A stretch of 64,000 nt of DNA, from contig WBMZ01003295.1 of the NCBI GenBank assembly GCA_013400975.1, forward strand, positions 248,001 through 312,000, given 5' to 3'. Below the pieces are notes generated by a model. The model had not been told where the DNA came from and searched no databases. It saw only the letters and a list, made by a program, of their open reading frames with translations. Origin of the DNA: Atrichornis clamosus (taxonomy: Eukaryota; Chordata; Aves; Passeriformes; Menuridae). Made by a program: the position numbers and the translations under genes. Every line of letters starts with the position of its first letter. Positions within the stretch are counted from its first letter, which is position 1. Shown in pieces: positions 1 through 13,883 of the stretch.

Positions 1-3000
1 TAGCAGTGTTGTTTCTAAGCAAATCTGAATTGGTGGAAAGTTTATGCCATGTGAATCCCTCGTGCTGTGCAGCTGAGTTTTCTTTTTCTTCTATTTTTTT
101 TTTTCCTAATCTGGTTGCTGGGATGCCAGGGGTGGATTTAGTGTTTTATCGAACCACAGCCTGGGAAGAGAAGCAGTGCTGGCAGATGCTGACATGTCGT
201 GGCTCGGGGCTAGAGGGATTTCACAGCTGATGCTGCTGAACAGCTTTGTGGGTGGGATGTGCTGTGGGCTCACTCCCACGAGGGTGGTGAGTGGCAGCCC
301 TCACCAGGGTGTGTGTGGGTGTCTGCCTGGGTCTGGGGGCCGTGCAGATGGGAGAGGATTGGCAGGGTCTGACCCTGCAAGTGGAAAATCCAAGGAAAGG
401 GAAGCTGAATATATGGGGTACCCACTCCTCAGCAGTATTCCTGAAGCTGGTTGGGAAGGACGGTGTCAGCATGGCCAGGAAGGCAGAGCCAGTCCTGGGC
501 TCCGCACAGGGAGCGTGATTCCAAACTCAGATGTTGCAACTGAAGTTTTCTCTGAGCCCTTTCCAGCACCTGTTTGCCAAACTCCCTTTGAAGTTGCTGG
601 AGCAGCTTTCCTGTAAATGCTGTTCTTGTCACGGAATCTCTGCCCAGGAAGCTAAGGTGATAATAAACAATAAGACACATGAGCAGTGAGAGGGAAGGGT
701 GGCATTTTATATGAATGAATTACAGGTGATTGACACTGCCTGAAGTAACCTACTTGCAAAAACATACCTCATGCCTCATATTGTATCTGCATGAAGCTGA
801 AGCAAGAGATTTCTCAGGAGAGTGAGTAACTGGCACTGTTTTTGCTGGCTGGAGCATAGCTAGGATGGCTTGGGGCAGCACGTTAAAGCATGCAGGATGC
901 AAACTCTGCAATATATTGACCTGATCTAACATGTAATAGTAAGGAGGTCTTTTCCCCTGAAAATAAAAGCTTTAAAATCCTCCTGCTGTTTTACACAGAC
1001 AGGGCAGTAAGACCTTTGGAAAAGTTTCACTAGAAACAGAGAGAGAAAGCACCATTTGATCAGGGATTTTTAGCAGAGCCTCAGACATTGCAGTGAGTGC
1101 TGTAACCTTTGGGATTTCATGGTGGATTTCTGGTCCCTTTTTGGCTAGTTCTCCATCTCAAGGCTGAGAGAGATTTCAGAATTGTGTTACACCCACACTG
1201 ATTTCTTTCCCTGCATAATTCTAGGTTTGGTGACCTGGTGTATATAAGAAGTAAAAGAAGTTCCCAGGCAATGCTGTGGAGCTCTGCAGCAACCACTTGT
1301 ACTGATTTATAGTGAAGGTGACTGTCATCCTGAGGCTGATATAAGTTCACATTCCTGAAAACATAAATATTTATATAAATATTTTGCAGAAAGATGGAGA
1401 AGCGAGAGTCTGAGAAAAAGATCAAGTTATATAAACAAATGTTATCTGTCTGATGTAACACTCCAAATACCTCATCCACTGAGTAATCTGGATATGACAT
1501 AACAGGGGAGCTGGATGAGAGCAGGCCAAGTGAAGTGTTCTCATCCTGAAACAGAGGAAAACAAAGCAAAGGGAGGTAGAGTTGCTCATTCCCAGGCTGC
1601 CTGTCCCCTGTGACCTTCCTTGTGCTCTGTTACGTCCATTTCCACCAAAAGGCCTTTTTTTTCCTCTTCCTTTAAACAATGTAATGGATCCCTCTCTGTC
1701 CCACTGGGAGAAGGCTCATTGCAGAGGAAGTGATGCAGCTCTGCTGGAGCAGATCCCCATTTGCAAGTGGAGCATGTGCCACTTTCCCAGTGTTAGGTCA
1801 GGAAAACTGCAGGACTTTGAAAGCAATCCCACAGCTAAAACAATAAAGGCTGGCTCCAGTCAAATATCATTATGGATGAACCATCTTTCCCCCATTCCTC
1901 AGGTGTGCAGTTCCAATAGTCTTTGAATACTGCACTGATAAGGGAAGAGGAAATGCATGGGATAAATGTGCTCATTCTGTTAAGGGCTGAATGACTGATC
2001 CCCACATTCTCACTTTTTCTGAGGCTGGAAGGTCCCAATGGTCCCTACTTGGTGAAAGCACTAATACCAAGCATTTTCCATACAGAAATATAATTTCCAT
2101 ATTCCTCTGATTCCCTATCACTCAGATTTGTCAGGATGATATTTCATAAGTTACCTACTATTTTGGAGTTTGTATTACACCGGAAAGGCTCAGCAAGAGG
2201 AGTGATATTATTACAGGGAGCTGGGAAATGATGTTGCTTTTAATGAAAGGTGGACATTTTCTAGGAATGCTTAACTGCCCTCCACCAATTCCACGTGGCC
2301 CTTGGATAAAGCTGATCCCTGCTGTGTTGTTAGTCTGGGAAGGGCAGATATTTTGGGAAATACCTGCTGGAAGGGCAGTGCTTCACTGATATGTAAAGGT
2401 AGTGTGTTCAAAGAGGTCTTTGTGGAGGCCACAGGAGCCTTTCTCTTCTCTCAGTTTTCAGCTACTGTAAACCTTAGTAACACCAAGAACCCCTTCAGCA
2501 CAGGGCACAGATGAGCATCCTCGTGCTGCTTTAGGAAGCACAATATTTATTGTATTTCTGGCAGCCTGCTTGCCCAGGGTGGGACTGCCAAGCCCCAGCC
2601 CCTGGCCAGCTCAGCTCCTTACCTGACAGCAAACATAAAGATTCCTGGTGCGAGCTGGTGCTTGTATTTCAGTGAATACTAAGGGAAATCACAGTTTATT
2701 TGTGTAAGGAACAGCCCCAAACATGGCCTCCTGACTGTATCTAATCCGCTGTCAGAGCTGGGCTCTGCCCATATTTCTGAGCATTTTGTGGCTGATACTG
2801 GGCAAGGCTGTCACCCAGGCACGTTGTACTGTGAGGGTTGTGTATGGTGCTGGCATGTGAACCATCACAAGGCTGAGCATGGACAGCCCGTTGCTCCGGA
2901 GGAGGATGTGTACGTGAGGGCATAATGTTGTCATAACCCCATCCCCAAAAGTCTTTGAGAAAACCTCTTCTTGGCAGGCAAACTCAGAAACATTGGGGAC

Positions 3001-3231
3001 TGTTCTGTTTGCTAAAGCTTTGGCATTTGGCCTTAAAAATGGAGCATCCAGTGCCAGGGCAGGTGAGCATTGGTGTCTGTGTTTGGGGGTGTAGAAGGCA
3101 GCTCCATTGTCAGGGATGTCATGATTGCCAGCACAACAGAATACGTGTGAGAGTCATACAGTAGGACTGAGGAAGGGGATGGGTCAATAACCCAGCAACA
3201 CCCCTGTAACCATTTCAAAAACTACAGACTC
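1..3231. other. Intergenic DNA upstream of NECAB2, distal part
   Basis: No coding exon is recognised here. Open frames are short, overlap on both strands, and show no familiar protein motif. The sequence is ordinary unique-looking avian non-coding DNA without obvious repeats or CpG clusters. In mammals OSGIN1 lies upstream of NECAB2, but I see none of its coding sequence in this stretch, so if that gene order holds it must begin further left. Confidence 0.6.
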
Positions 3232-3705
3232 ATCACAGAATCTTTGAATGGCTTGGCTTGGAAGGGACCTTAAAGATCAACTTGTTCCAACCCCCTTCCA
3301 TGGGCAGGGACACCTTTCACTAGACCAGTTTCCTCCAAGCCCCATCCAACCTGGCCTTGGACACGTCCAGAGATGAGACATCCACAGCTTCTCTGAGCAA
3401 CCTGTGCCAGGGCCTCACCACCCTCACAGGAAAAAGTTTCTTTCTAGTATCCCATCTAACCCTTGCCCTCTGTCAGTTTGAAGCCATTCCCCTTTGTCCT
3501 GTCACTCCATGCCCTTGTCAAAAGTTCCTCTCCAGGTCTCTTGGAGCCCCTTTAGGTACTGGAAGGGGCTCTAAGGTCTCCCTGGAGCCTTCTCTTCTCC
3601 AGGCTGTACAACCCCAGCTCTCAGTGGTCTCTGATTATCATTGTTGTCTCCTCTGGGCTGGCTCCAGCAGGTCCACATCCTCCTTAAGGACTGGAAAGAC
3701 TTTTC
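3232..3705 (-). mobile_element. CR1 LINE, 5'-truncated copy (3' end region)
   Basis: On the minus strand this is the 3' end of a chicken-repeat-1 LINE. The + strand begins with the antisense tail motif (atcacagaatc) and runs through the typical CR1 antisense text: 'ggaagggacctt', 'ccatgggcagggacacctt', 'gccccatccaacctggcc', 'tcttctccaggctg'. The match fades near 3700 after an internal deletion around 3630. About 470 bp remain, from the distal reverse-transcriptase region and 3' UTR, and nothing intact is encoded. Open frames across it (for example 3357-3725) are antisense readings of the repeat and should not be called genes. Confidence 0.93.
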
Positions 3706-6700
3706 CCCAGCTGGTTCAGGACTGACATGTGGCAGGTTGTAATTCCAACCAAATGTCTCTGGCACCTATTGATAGTTTATCTCTCCAACCTCTGCATTTC
3801 CTGGGAACAAGGTTAGTCTCAGCAATAGTCAGGGCACTGTTGGCTGGGCCAGTTGGCCTTGCTCAGCGGCCCCACAGGTGCCTGGGTGCTTTTCACCAGC
3901 CTTTGTGCCCTCTCCCCGAGTCAACAGTGCCAGTGTCCTCCAGCCTGCAGGTCCTCTGGGACCAAACACGCCTGCTCCTCTCAGGAATGGTTGTTGGGAG
4001 ACTCACATCTCCCTGCTGCAATCAAACTCTTTATGTACTTTATGTTTACCATGGGCCATTAAGGTGTGCCCTGGAATGCTATAAAACAAACAACTCTGGA
4101 TTATTTTTTTTTACAAGTTTGAGACTAACAGCTAGGAATGCTTCACAGTCATAAAGAATATCTAGCAGGACAGGAGCATTGAACTGATAGACTGTCTGCT
4201 GGCAGTGGAATGGTTTTCAAATGTAGAACGGGCTCCTGAAATCACTTGCCACAATCCTGGAGGCAAAAGTGAAGCAGTAAATCAGCTGTGACTCAGAGGG
4301 TGCACCTGACAGAGAAACACCCAGAAACATTACTGGAAGGTGACAGATTTATTCTGCAGGCAGCAGGTGAGGTCCATTGCGGGAATCCCTCTAAAACTGC
4401 TCAGAAACAAAGGGAAACCCAAAGGAGGAGCCAAAACAAGCCATGGATGCAACCCATAAAAGCATTGTTTTCTCTGCCAGGAAGAAAACCAGGGGTTTAG
4501 GTAGTTCATCTCATTGCAATTTAAGCTGTCTCTATTTCTGAAGCCCTGGACACAAGGTTTATTCTGCTATTTAATAGAGCCACTCTTCATAAATCTGAAG
4601 TGACACCTGAAGACAGCTGCTGGTAGATCACTCAGCAGAGAGCCCTGTGTCCGGGTACCAGGCATCCTGCCCAGTGCCCACACCTCCTGGTGTCTGTCAT
4701 GTGAGAGCCAGTGCTAAGGAACCCCATAAAGGAATCTCTCCTTTTGGGACTGGGCTTGCTGCAATGAACTCAGATAATCTGGGTGACCTAGGAACCCTTT
4801 GCAGTTATAAGTTTAGCATGGTCTCATTTAATATCTCTATTTCTGCCATTTTCATGGGGAAAAGTGACAAATAATTGGCTTCATATTTTTGCCAAGTGTC
4901 TCATACTGCATCATCTCCTACCAAAATACATGGTCTATCAGGTGCACCTAAATAGGTAAAAGACCTGATAGATCTTGTATCACTTAAATTTGTGGTTTGC
5001 TTTGGATCTTTTTGCTGTGATCTTCCAGAAGCCGAAGCAAACCTGAAGCTACCTGGAGTTTAATTGCCACACTGTGTCTTGCTATCTGAAATCACTAGAT
5101 AGCAGACAGAGCAAAGGTAAATCCCTCCAGATATCTATCAGTTGTACTGGAAGAGGGTTTTCTTTGGAAATCTGTGCCTGGGAGCCCTGAGAAGCTGCTG
5201 TTCTCTGCTGGGCTGAGGGCTTGGCACGTTGGCCTGGCAGCAGCAGCAGACAGCCCAGGCTTTGCCAGCGATGCTCAGGGCGTTTGCACAGAAATGATGT
5301 GGAGATCTCCATCACAGTAACTTGGACGTGCTGTCATGTAATTATCTGGCCACGGACTGTATGGACACGTTCTCAGGGAGGTGATTTAGCTGTCACGTCA
5401 ATCCTGGAGCACCGATCTGGACTTGCACGGGGTGGCAAAGCTGTCGGGACAGGTTTTGCTGGGAAACAGTTTCAGGCTTCTGAAGGTGTGTTCAAACCCC
5501 AGTTAAAAGGGTAAAAGCCGTGTGTGTGTCACTCAGGATGCAGCTGACAGAGGGAAGGTCAGAGCTGGGACCTTGCATTTTGGTAAAGAGATGACAGGTG
5601 GGATAGGGAAGACCTGTGGGTGCTCGGGGATGTCAGGATGTCCCACAGAGACTTTGTGCAGCACTGAGACAGGGGTAGCAGGTAGTTTAAAAAGAGATTT
5701 TCAGGGAGCCTGAAGTTATTAATAAACTTGCACCAATTTTTTGAATAGCTGTGGATTTTTAAACTTTCAAAGAGAGAGGGGAAAACAACTAAAAAAATTA
5801 TTATGCATTCAATTAAAATCTCTTTAAGGCAATATTTAAAGAACATTACACTGCAAGGACTGGTTGGAAACAGGCTTGCAGCCCTCCCTGAGGTGACCCT
5901 GTGTCTGTCCTGCAGCAGCACAGCTCCCTCTCCTGACGCAGAGCTCGGCAGCCCCCAGATGAAGGGTTGTGCTCGCTGTGAGGCAGGGTCATTTCTGCAG
6001 AGCTCAGATCCTTCATCCCCGGATTCATCCCTGTCTGCGGGGGTGGGCTGCCTTCAGACATCCTAAATCTGTAATTATTTCAGGTTCTCTGCTGAAGTGT
6101 GTGGCCCAGTGGGGCCCTCCCCATCTTCAAATGTCTTGTCCAAGTCTCATTTAAAGGAAATCTCTATTTTGCAGAGTGAGGGCTCCAGAGTGAGGGCAGG
6201 AGCATCTGCTGGCAGCACCTCTGTGTGATGAGTTTCTGGCCTTGGCCACAGCCTGTGGTTGGGCTCAGCTGGGTGACTGCCCTCCCTGCTGCCATCCTGT
6301 GTCCTGGGGCCCTGCAGGGACATCAGCAGTGCAGGGACTTCAGCAGCACAGGTACCGCGCAAACCTGCTTTGTGCCTAAACTGCTGAAACACCCATGTGG
6401 CAACCTGCAGTGCTCTGAGCTTTTGTCCCCATGAGATGGTTTTGACATCTTGATTGTCCACCTTCCTTACCTGTCAACATCTTAGATTATCCTCAGATAT
6501 ATGGTATTTCTGCTTGTTCTGCTTGGCAAGCCCTGTTTGTGTTGCCCAAGCAGCTTTAATTCACCAGCTTGGCTATGGATAGCTTTAGACACGAGTATGT
6601 TCTTTGAAAACCAGATTGGTTTCTCACACTGCAAACTGCGTGGTCAGCTCCACCCCAAATGCAGCAGTCAGGTAGGATGTTGGGTCTGTGCTGGACTTGG

Positions 6701-9700
6701 AGAAGGTCACAGAACTGACGGAGGAATGGGAAGGTGAGTGTTGTAAGTAGGTGCAGACGCGACTGTCCCATCCTCATCAGCCGTGCTGCATTACCTGCGT
6801 TACCACAGGAGTCGTGTGTGTCCCAGTCCAGCTGGGAAAACAGCCCAAAGCTGCCCAGACTGGACAGGTCGGAGGAACTGTTCCAGCCGTGGGAGCATGG
6901 GCTGTTGGGGAGCTCCAGCTTGGAGCCAAAGCCCCAGATGTTGCAGACAGCTGAGACTCACGTCAGAGCCCCGCAGTGACCCTCCCACGGGGACCCCACT
7001 CTGCAGAGCACTGCTGGTACTGGCCCCAGTGGGACTTTTTATTGCTGCAAGGAGATAAAGCACCAGAAAAGCTCACTGCTGTAGCCCAGAGCCTCCCTGC
7101 AGCCTCAGCATCAGGCACTAGATGTCCTTGCATGCCGTGCTGTGGATGTGCAGCCTCCGGTGCTGCACAGGCTGCAGGTGGGACATTTCCACCAGAGTGA
7201 CAACCACTGGATTAAGGTGGTCCTTTTCCAGCTCTGGCCATGTGGGACAGAAGGGAATTTATGGGGGAAAGACACTTGCTTCACTGCTCATCTTCATGCT
7301 TCCCTGGGGATGTTAGGTCAGGGGCTGCCTTGCTTATGGGCATCATTTTCCATGAGATCCCAGCAAGCTCTCATCCATGAGCATCCCAGTACCTGCAGCT
7401 CAAAGTCACTTCTTGGTGATCCCATTAAATTATTTCAAGAGCAGCCCTTTGTTGTGGGAAATCGATATCTGCCTTGAGGGCCTGTTGATGTCTCGGTGAA
7501 ACCCATTAAATTACATGAGTTTAATCCCAAAGTGGCAAACACAGCAGCATTTTAAAATAGCTTCACATTTTAAACCCAATAACATGCTCATGAAGTGATT
7601 TTTTGTGTGTGTCCAGTGGTGAGCAGGACTGGATAAAGGGAAGATGTTACTCTCCCAAACACTTGGTGAATAATTACTGGAGCAGTGTAAGATATAAATA
7701 ATTTCCCCACATCTGTCACTTTGAGGACAGCAAATAAGGACAAACGAAATGCTGTGGGGAAAATGAATGTGCCTGGTGCTTGAGCAGTAAGGAGCAGTCT
7801 TGAGTGTGCTGCTGAACTGATGGTCTGTACCTGAAAGAGCAGTTCACTCCTGGGGTTGCAGTGAGGATCCTTTGGGGAGCACCTGACGGACTTCCCCCCG
7901 GGATCCCATCTAGGAGCACGGCCACCTGCACAGGTGAATACACCAGCAAACCCTGGAGCCACATGAAACTTCTGATTCTGGATGTCCCCAGAGGGCAAAT
8001 TACAGCCACCCAGCAGCTGCTCAAGCAGTCCCCAAATGTCAGCACAGCGTGTCAGACTCGGCGTTTTCACATCCACCCTTCCTTCGGTCACTCGCAGAGC
8101 AGGTCGGGGATCTCCCGCTCTTGGGCTCCAGGGAGGTGCTGGGTTGTGTGAAGCAGGCCTAGCTTGTGGGTTCAGTCCCTCTGGGCACAGATTTTGTGCC
8201 AGAATTGCTCCTGTCCTGAGGTTTCAGCATCGCTTTGAGGACAGAGAGCAATGCCGCAGGCAGAGGAGTCCTCCGGCAAGCTCTGTGCCCTTCTGAACAA
8301 CCTCCATGTGTTCACGGCTTTAGCCACAGGCTGAGTATGTCAGCAACAAGAAACATTTCTCTTTTACCTCTCTATACGGAGCATCCCCTGGGGCAGCTCT
8401 TGGCCAGCATCCAGCCCATGCCCTGGCTGCCCCCTGAGCCCCTGCCTGGGCTTTGCCAGTATTGGGAACTCCAGTTCCCAATGTTGGAAATTCCAGAGGG
8501 AGTCCTGCTCACTTTGAAAGCTGTCAGATTTTAGTTACTGAGCACTAATTAACTGTATTTATTGTCAGAAATAAACTGGGGAGATCTTCTTTCCTCCCAC
8601 AAATGCAGCCAGAGATGATATCTGCCGAGCAAAGGAGGAAATTGCTTTAGAAATTAATTACAAAGGGTATGCGCAATGGGAAAAGTGCCAGTCCCTCCCT
8701 CCCCACTCTTGTTATGAAGAAGCTTGATAGCTCTAATTTCAACACACTCAGAGACACATTCTGACTATTAAAACAGTGCAAATTATCAGTTTTATGTTAT
8801 AATTGGGGAGGTCAGTTATAAAGAGGCAATATTTTATTTAGGTGCAATAACTTAAACTTTTTTTAATTGGTGGTCGTGACCACACACAGGCTTAGAAATC
8901 TGAAAGTCTACAATTCCTCATTTCCATGCTTTTCATACTGTTATATATGATCTGAAATGAGGTGTACCAGGCACAGGAAACAAAGGGTAATTTTGAAAGG
9001 TCATCAGGATTAGCTTATTCCAAGGGTTCTTAATAGTTCTGACCTCAGTTGCATATTGAAGGGGAAAATATTTTGGTCTGCTTTACCTGAACGCTATTCT
9101 AAGTAATAAACATGCAGGGAAAACATTGCTCTATCTCTTCCCTACAGTTACAGAGTCACAGGGTCTATCGAGTCAGTAGCCTGTAACTTCAATCAAGGGT
9201 GTGTTGGTTTGGGTGTTAAAGTGTTCATTTTCACAATTACCAAAACAACAGAGCTAGGTAATGTCCCTTAACAGCCAACACCAAAACAAAACCAGTATTA
9301 TTCAGGTTTTAAGGTTTCCACTAAATGGTGGCAGGATCCCTGGGGATGAAAGGCCATGTCTAGAGCTGATGGAGGCCCCAGCCCAGGTGTCCTGAATTTT
9401 ACAGGGTGCCCAGCCCAGTTAAGAGCTCTGGTGCTGCTGAGGGGTTGAGAGAAGTCACACAGTTCTCAGACTCTCTTCAGGATGAGCCTGTGTATGTCTT
9501 GGAAGGTGAGTCTCTTCTGAATTAGAGCTTTGATTTTTATTTTAATTTTTTTTTTTCTTAAGGTGACAAATCCTCCTAGTGCTTTGGAGAATAGTCTTAG
9601 AGCTCTGGGGAGGTCTGGAGCTGTGACAACTATGATGTCCTAATGCTGCAGGAGTTTTATTTAGTGGTGAGGTTAGCCCCTATAATTCCCCTTTACCAGG

Positions 9701-12700
9701 TTTCCTGGATATCTGTGCCTTTAGGATTGCAATTGACAATAATCAGAAGTCTCAAACTGTACCTGTTCTCCAACTGGGTGCATTGCATGGGCTGAGTTAT
9801 TCCTCAGAAAACCTAGGCTCTTTCACCTTGTGCTGGACCTGCCTGCTTCCCCCCTTGGCTGCAGTGCTGGTCCTGGAGCAGGAGTACTTGAAAAGAGAGG
9901 GTTTTGTCTCATTAGAGTAACTATGGTTGGAAGACACTCTGGAGGTATTTAAAATCTAATTCTGTCTTAAAGCAAGAATTTAGCTCTGTAAGATCAATCT
10001 GACATAAAATGGTGCATTTGAAGCTTCATACTAGCCCTGATGGCAGGGCTGGGATCAGAAACCCATGATCCCAGTGACTGAGGTGGACTTGATTCTTTAT
10101 CAGTGGTGGGGGAGAGCTGTGTTACCAAAGCTGGAGCTCTGCCCCCTTCAACTTGCAGAGGGGAGGGGCTTTGTTGTGTTTTTAGGAGTTAACACACATT
10201 GCACATGGACAGAGTCTCCCTGGATCTTCTTCAGCTCAGACTGGAGAGTTACCTTGGTGCTGTTGGCAGTGTGGCATTTTCAAGCTGGGATATAAATTTT
10301 TTGACAAAATCACCTGGTGATTGCATGCTGCATTATAATAAACATAAATTAATAGAGGGACTAAAGTGTCATTTTGGTCTCCAGGCTGGGCAAGCAAGGT
10401 TGCTCTGCCAAATTCCCTTCTCCGTGATTGGGTTGCCATTTTCTCTTCCTGCCATTGAACTCTTGGATTAACCTCAATCCTTCAGTCATTAGTAAATATT
10501 AGTAAGTCGTATGTGACATTTTGCACCAAGCCAGGCTGCAGGTCCTGCCTACTGCAAGTTTTTAATTAAAGAAAGCTGCCTGCTGTGTGCAGAGGCTGGG
10601 GGGAGAAGGCAGAATTCAAAGGGTAGATGAAAGGTGCTGCCTCTGCCTGCCATGCCAGGGTGCAGGCAGGACTTCTGCTCCTTTCGGACCTTTCCTTCAG
10701 AGAAGCCCTTGGGTTCTTCAGATGGCCTCTCATCTGAAATGACAGCACGTCACTTGTGCTCCTGCTCCAACAGTCTTTCTGCAAGAGGTTGGAAAATACT
10801 GGACATAGCACCTGAATAACCCCGATATGAAAGCTGGTAGAGCAAACATTGTCAGTGGTAGAAGTAAACCAGCGCTTGGTGCTGAGCTCCAAACGCAGCG
10901 GGCAAGAAACATTGTCAGGTCAAGATCAGACTTGAAATTGGACTGGCAATAGGCTTTTTTTAATGTCTCAGAGTTTCTCAGCTTGGAGCTGGGGGTGAGA
11001 GACTATAGATCTGATATCCCACAGCCTTCAACAGCCTTCCAGTCCAAGTGATCCATCATTTATAATACTGTAGTGGTCTGGAACAATGCGTGTGCCTGGC
11101 CAGCGCAGCAGTGGGGAGGCTCAGTGTTAAATGTCAAGGAGGAGAAGGTGGAGCAGCAGCCCCTGACTTTTCCCTTCAGCTCTCCTTTACTCTGCCGGGC
11201 AGGGCTGGAGCTCTCTGCCTGCAGCACAGCCTGGGAAGCAAAATGCCAGCGGGTCAGGGGAGGAGGCAGTGGCTGTGCTGCACGCTGGGCGCTGCTGCCG
11301 TCGGGCACCGCATGGTCTGACCACGCCGAGCCTACCAGGACCTGTAATTAATGCTTGCTGCTTTCCCAGGGATGCACTTTGCCTGGATTTAACTGTGCTT
11401 TTTTGTTGCATTCTCTCTGTTCTCTCTTATTTATTCCTATGCCATTCAGCATCTGCATTATGTATAAAGCTTTCAGGGCAACCAGTGGCTGCTGGTGGTG
11501 CTGCTCTCTCCACCTTTAATGAAAAAGCAGTAAGTGTGCTGGATGCCCGGGAGCTGCAGCTGAAGAGGCAAGGAAACCCTGCTGCCTCCGCCTGTCCACC
11601 ACTTGTTTGGTTTCTTCTTCTGGCCCAGGTTGATGGCTGCTTGCCGGGGTCAGTGCCACGACCAGCAGGACAGGATGGTGGGAGAGGCTGGCAAAGCCCT
11701 GGTGCCTTGGCTGCAGCTGTGTCTGTTTGCACAGGACAGACAGCGTCCCGTCCCCCTTGGCAAGAAGCAGGGGATGAGTTTTGGCACACAGAGCTCCAAG
11801 TGAGGTTTGAGACTCTGCCCTCCCCCTTGGCTGTGGTGTGACATGGGCTGGCACCAGCCCTGAGGGTTCCTCTGTTTCCTCACCTGGCTCAGATAACTAG
11901 TGACAGTCTTTTCCACTTTTTCCTCAAAGGGGGACTTCAGCCTCATGGGAACTTGGGAATAGCTCCGAGCAACACAGCCCAGTACATATGGCTGGTTTCT
12001 TCCTATTGTCTGAATGGCAGAAGCGTTTTCTTTCTAGATATATCTAGTAGGAAAAATGAGGATTTAAATGCCATGGAGCATGACATTAGCAAGAACTGTT
12101 TTTAACCAAAGCGCAGAAATAACCCCAAACTTCAAATCCAAGTAATGAATCTTCATGGCAAATGGAAAATTCAAAGAACCTTATTTATACACTTATGTCA
12201 ATAGTTTTAATTAACAAGCATATATAGTAATCCTAAACAGAGTGTGATCAATACAGTCTGAACCAGCCATTTAGTAGAGGAATGTCTAAAGAAAAAAGAA
12301 GCATGAATAATCTGAGGACTGGACAAGTGCAAAAGAGCACAATAGTTCTGGCCATGAGGGGTACAGGTGGATTGGCACCAGCTCATGGCACGGAGGACAA
12401 GATGTGTCTTGGCGTGGCTTTGCTGTGAGATGTGGATGGGAATTGAGTGATGCTTGGGTTGTACACCAGCCTGCTCTAAGCATCCCAGTGAATGAACACA
12501 GAGCCATTAAAGCACTCCCCACAGCTCCCATGAGCCAACATAAACCCCCTGAAGTTCCTCTGTTTTCCCGCATGAATTTTGTATTGCTGGAGAAGGAAAT
12601 CCTGAAAGGCAAGACCTTGGTGAAAGAGAGGCTCAGCCCTTGGGTGTCCTGACCTACTGCTAGGCTTCTCTGTGCCCCCTTTGTTTAAAAGCCTTTCAAG

Positions 12701-13683
12701 AGCTTCCAGCTATTATTCGTGTACTCCAGCAGGAAGAACTGGGCTCCCACTCACTTTTCTTTGAGCAGCAGCTGAGAGCAAAATGCACATTCCCCACCTG
12801 TCACCTCAAACACAGAAGTTTCACCCTAATTTACCTGAATAAAGATGGGTGGTTAGAAGAAGAGGCTAAATAATTCCTCCAGGTAGGCTTTTCTGAGGGT
12901 CTGGTGAACTGCTCTGTTGAAAGAAATAATTTACTGCTGTTTGTTTCTCTTAAAGCAGTAGTTGGTCAGGCCTTTTTGAGTGATCGTGCTGTTCCTCATT
13001 TGGGGGTCAGGCACAGGTCTCAGTGTGGGAAGTGTGCAATGCTTGCATGGAGTGCTGGGCTTGCTGTCTCCTGTGACAGAGATGTTCAGACTTGGGGACA
13101 TGGCCCTGGTGGGTCCTGACATCCCCTAGAGCTGCCTGTGAGAGGGGCTGGCTGCTGCATGTGGCAAAGGCCATTCAGAGCCTGTGGCTACTCCAGAACT
13201 CTGGGGAAACCTCTGAGCGTGTCTGGGTCTGAGCTCTCCTGCTTTGGTACCTTTTTGGGTTTGAACTCAAACTGGGAGCATCTCCTCAGGTGTGAAGTGG
13301 GAAATGAAATCATTTAGTGTTGTTTTGTCCAGAAGGCTTATTGCCTCTACTGCAAGTCTCAATCTTGACCTGTGAAGCTGAGCACAAGAGTCTGGAAGAT
13401 CCTCACAATTCAGAATTACAGAGTTAGAAATATTTCTCCAACTGAGCTCTGTGATTAGAGCTGTAGCCATGGATGCTGCAACAGCCCAGCTGGAATTGCT
13501 GACTATTCATTGAATAGGGACTTCTTGGAGTAGGGGTAGGGGTTCAGGGGCAAGTTTTATTTACTAACAAGAAATTTGTTCTCTTCTGCACCTACAAAGA
13601 GCTGCTAAAATGTGTTGTGGGGTTAGGGAGGCTGTGGAGGGGAGAAAACATGCCATGGGATATAATCTTTTCAGATAGAAAAT
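3706..13683. other. Intergenic DNA, proximal 5' flank of NECAB2
   Basis: I recognise no exon or RNA gene. The longest open frame, 190 codons at 11269-11841 (+), has no recognisable domain and sits in a moderately GC-rich patch. AT-rich sequence at about 8.55-9.1 kb and 12.0-12.3 kb may hold regulatory elements, but nothing decides this. A 10-bp-arm inverted repeat lies at 8461-8482. An inverted similarity around 9200-9285 (a 'gtgttggtttggg'-like string and, later, 'ccaacaccaaaacaaaacc') hints at a decayed mobile element but is too weak to name. Confidence 0.55.
8461..8482. repeat. Perfect inverted repeat, 10-bp arms, 2-nt spacer
   Basis: The arms ATTGGGAACT (8461-8470) and AGTTCCCAAT (8473-8482) are exact reverse complements separated by CC. 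The structure could form a tight hairpin or be a dimeric protein-binding site. There is no neighbouring gene to tie it to, and it lies 5.4 kb upstream of the NECAB2 start codon. Confidence 0.8.
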
Positions 13684-13814
13684 GCCTAAAAGGGTAGTTT
13701 GTGTTGGAGCCCGAGGGGCTCACCTACCCCCACCCCAAAACTCCCCCCTTGCTCTTCGGGCAGCATCCCCCGCTGGTCCCCCCCGGACCCGCCCGCTGCC
13801 CGCCGAGCGGCTGT

Positions 13815-13852
13815 GGGAGGAGGAGAAGGAGGAGGAGGAGAAGGAGGGGGAG
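13815..13852. repeat. GGA-rich purine tract in the NECAB2 5' UTR or promoter
   Basis: An almost uninterrupted purine run made of GGA/GGAGAA units ending in GGGGG, about 30 bp upstream of the start codon. Such mirror-like purine tracts can form triplex or G-quadruplex structures and bind MAZ/SP1-class factors. Whether it is transcribed depends on the unknown start site. Confidence 0.8.
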
Positions 13853-13865
13853 TCCCGGCGGCGGG

Positions 13866-13880
13866 ATGAGGCCGGGCTGA
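13866..13880 (+). CDS. Minimal upstream ORF (Met-Arg-Pro-Gly-stop) before NECAB2
   Basis: An upstream ATG with G at -3 opens a four-codon frame that terminates at TGA 13878-13880. It is in the same frame as the main CDS, with a single GCG codon between its stop and the NECAB2 ATG at 13884. It therefore shows that translation of NECAB2 cannot start further upstream in frame. Ribosomes reaching the main ATG would do so by leaky scanning or by very short-distance reinitiation. Whether the uORF lies in the mRNA depends on the start site, but it is only 18 nt from the main ATG, so inclusion is likely. Confidence 0.55.
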   Translation: MRPG

Positions 13881-13883
13881 GCG

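Noticed and set aside
9200..9285. MITE or LTR terminus suggested by inverted G/T- and C/A-rich words
   Set aside because: The inverted similarity is short and imperfect, and no target duplication or family signature was seen.
11269..11841. 190-codon open frame upstream of NECAB2
   Set aside because: No recognisable motif; the other strand and frames are also open across it. It ends without any splice or promoter context.
13658..13668. TATA box (gatataatc) for NECAB2
   Set aside because: It lies about 220 bp before the ATG and outside the CpG island, and CpG-island promoters usually lack a TATA box.
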